A stretch of DNA of 51,254 nucleotides, taken from positions 39,378 through 90,631 of the forward strand of contig NZ_MLCE01000020.1 in NCBI RefSeq assembly GCF_002300165.1, given 5' to 3'. The position numbers and the translations under genes were made by a program. Origin of the DNA: Streptomyces sp. Tue6028 (GTDB taxonomy: Bacteria; Actinomycetota; Actinomycetes; Streptomycetales; Streptomycetaceae). Each line of letters begins with the position of its first letter. The stretch's first letter is position 1. Of this stretch, positions 49,922 through 51,254 are shown one piece after another. The notes beneath the pieces are model-generated. The model saw only the letters and a list, made by a program, of their open reading frames with translations, searched no databases and was not told the DNA's origin.

Positions 49922-51162
49922 CGCCGCCCCCTCTTCATCCCGAGCCGCATCGTCGCCACGATCTCCCGCTGCACCTCGCTCACCCCGCCCCCGAACGTGT
50001 TGATCTGCGCCGCCCTGTTCATCCGCTCCAGCCCGCCGTCCCCGAAGGCCCCTGGCGAGCCGGAGCGCACGAGCGCTCGCTCTCCGACGATCTCCTGACA
50101 CATTCGGTACACCGCCACCGCGGATTCGGTTCCCATCACCTTCACGCCGCTGGCGTCGCCGGGGGCCGGTCCGCCGGCCCCCACATCCCCCACCAAACGC
50201 CAGTTCAGCAGGCGTGTCGCCGCCAGCCGGGCATGCACCTCGGCCAGCCTCGACCGCACCCACGGCTCGTCAATCCGGCGCCGACCGGTCACCGGATCGG
50301 GCGTACGCGCCGCCTCCAGCGCCGCCGTGTAGAAGTCCTCGGCCTGCATCCCGATCGCGGCGAGCGCGACACGTTCGTGGTTGAGCTGGCTGGTGATCAG
50401 CGCCCAGCCGCCGTTCTCCTCGCCGACGAGGTTCGCGGCGGGCACGCGGATGCCGTCGTAGTACGTGGCGGTGGTCGTCTGTCCGCCCACCGTCTCGATC
50501 GGGGTCCAGGAGAAGCCGGGCGCGTCCGTCGGCACGAGGAGGATCGAGATGCCCCGGTGCTTGGGGGCGTCCGGGTCGGTCCGGCAGGCGAGCCAGATCC
50601 AGTCGGCGTTCTGGGCGTTGGAGGTGAAGATCTTCTGTCCGTCGACGATCCAGTCGCCGCGGGCCTCCCCGCGCCCGTGGACGCCGTCTTCCCCGGCCGC
50701 ACGGACACCGCTGTCTCCCGGTCCGGGGCTCCCGGCCCCCTCCACCCGCACGGCCCGCGTGCGCAGGGAGGCGAGGTCCGTCCCCGCCGAGGGCTCCGAG
50801 TAACCGATGGCGAAGACGAGGTCGCCGCTCAGGATGCGCGGAAGGAAGTAGGCCTTCTGTTCCTCGCTCCCGTACTTCATGAGCGTCGGTCCGACCGTGT
50901 TCAGGGTGACCATCGACACGGGCGCGCCGGCACGGTAGGCCTCGTCGAAGAACACGAACTGCTCGTCGGGGCCCCGCCCCTGCCCCCCGTACGCGGCCGG
51001 CCAGCCGAGCCCGAGCAGTCCGTCCGCGCCGATGCGGCGCAGGAGGGCCCGCTGCCGTCCGGGGTCGTCCGCGGGCGGTGGCCCTTCGGGCATCAGGTCC
51101 CGGAAATACGTACGGAGTTCGGCGCGCAGCCGCTGCTGGCGCTCGGTGGGGGCGAGGTGCAC
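49918..51162 (-). CDS. Acyl-CoA dehydrogenase, long (FadE29/ChsE2-like)
   Basis: 414 residues. FAD/substrate motif FAIGYSEPSAGTDLASLRTRA, then WIVDGQKIFTSNAQNADWIWLACR; LNHERVALAAIGMQAED; and the end FGGGVSEVQREIVATMRLGM, typical of steroid ACAD large subunits. A loop of about 30 residues (GAGSPGPGDSGVRAAGEDGVHG region) is inserted after the FAD motif and is unlike relatives. GTG at 51162 follows GGGAGG. It is first in the five-gene operon; an operator overlaps its promoter. Confidence 0.93.
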   Translation of the reverse strand: MHLAPTERQQRLRAELRTYFRDLMPEGPPPADDPGRQRALLRRIGADGLLGLGWPAAYGGQGRGPDEQFVFFDEAYRAGAPVSMVTLNTVGPTLMKYGSEEQKAYFLPRILSGDLVFAIGYSEPSAGTDLASLRTRAVRVEGAGSPGPGDSGVRAAGEDGVHGRGEARGDWIVDGQKIFTSNAQNADWIWLACRTDPDAPKHRGISILLVPTDAPGFSWTPIETVGGQTTTATYYDGIRVPAANLVGEENGGWALITSQLNHERVALAAIGMQAEDFYTAALEAARTPDPVTGRRRIDEPWVRSRLAEVHARLAATRLLNWRLVGDVGAGGPAPGDASGVKVMGTESAVAVYRMCQEIVGERALVRSGSPGAFGDGGLERMNRAAQINTFGGGVSEVQREIVATMRLGMKRGRR

Positions 51163-51199
51163 GGCGGCTGCCCTCCCGGGCCTCGCACGGACAAGGGTT

Positions 51200-51232
51200 T
51201 CTGACTGTCCGTCAGATACTGCGGGGTGTCAA
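51200..51232 (-). promoter_or_regulatory. Promoter with overlapping operator for the igr-like operon
   Basis: On the minus strand a perfect TTGACA -35 box (51232-51227) is followed after 17 nt by GACAGT (51209-51204), a weak -10. The perfect inverted repeat TCTGAC-TGTCC-GTCAGA (51200-51216) covers the spacer end and the -10. This layout predicts repression by a TetR-type protein. It is 38 bp before the start codon. Confidence 0.65.
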
Positions 51233-51254
51233 GGCCGGGAGCAGGACGTCCGGG

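Overview
The window is chromosomal DNA of a Streptomyces-type actinomycete. GC content is very high with third-position GC bias, GTG starts are common, Shine-Dalgarno sites are GGAGG-like, and there is a tandem sigF-sigN pair, an SSI-type protease inhibitor, a GAF-ANTAR protein and F420-type enzymes. From memory, the order upp / small basic protein / TadA partner / tadA / tRNA-Ser / small membrane protein / sigF / sigN matches the core of the S. coelicolor chromosome. I see no phage, insertion sequence or CRISPR array, so this looks like core or near-core DNA.

Layout. 0.1-0.4 kb: SRP RNA and tRNA-Ser(GGA). 0.4-6.4 kb: a secreted beta-helix protein, a CopC-CopD copper protein, and a two-gene operon (Ntn amidase plus siderophore-type acyltransferase) preceded by a near-perfect iron box. 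6.4-13.5 kb: HhH-GPD protein, two small proteins, HerA-like ATPase, a VapB-like orphan, a LytR_C protein, upp, the tadA pair and tRNA-Ser(CGA). 13.6-17.8 kb: a field of hairpins, a 59-residue membrane protein, a Dabb protein, paralogous sigma factors SigF and SigN, and a lipoprotein. 18-22 kb: a MarR-controlled operon in which an MFS exporter and a YceI protein carry the same type of Ig/CnaB-like accessory domain. 22-26.4 kb: GAF-ANTAR protein, F420/PPOX enzyme, dispersed repeats with a nested inverted repeat, and a TetR/MFS pair. 26.5-32.7 kb: a response regulator-kinase-GT2/GtrA-GT39 operon for envelope glycosylation. 32.8-37.4 kb: amidohydrolase, monooxygenase-like, DUF2797, MarR and DUF1152 genes. 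37.6-38.1 kb: tRNA-Arg(ACG) and tRNA-Ser(GCT). 38.3-43.3 kb: an SSI-like inhibitor and a 1378-residue hybrid signalling protein whose kinase and receiver domains have lost key residues. 43.4-51.2 kb: an acyl-CoA ligase, a SigE-family ECF sigma factor, and a five-gene operon (two acyl-CoA dehydrogenases, MaoC-DUF35, MaoC, thiolase-like) that matches the mycobacterial igr steroid side-chain set.

The most distinctive items are the degenerate hybrid kinase with tandem receivers that lack complementary residues (39.2-43.3 kb), the shared accessory domain on exporter and YceI protein (18-22 kb), the iron-box acylase/acyltransferase pair (3.6-6.4 kb), the igr-like operon with its overlapping operator (46-51.2 kb), and the nested inverted repeat at 23.75-23.86 kb. 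All functional statements come from reading motifs by eye; no searches were run.
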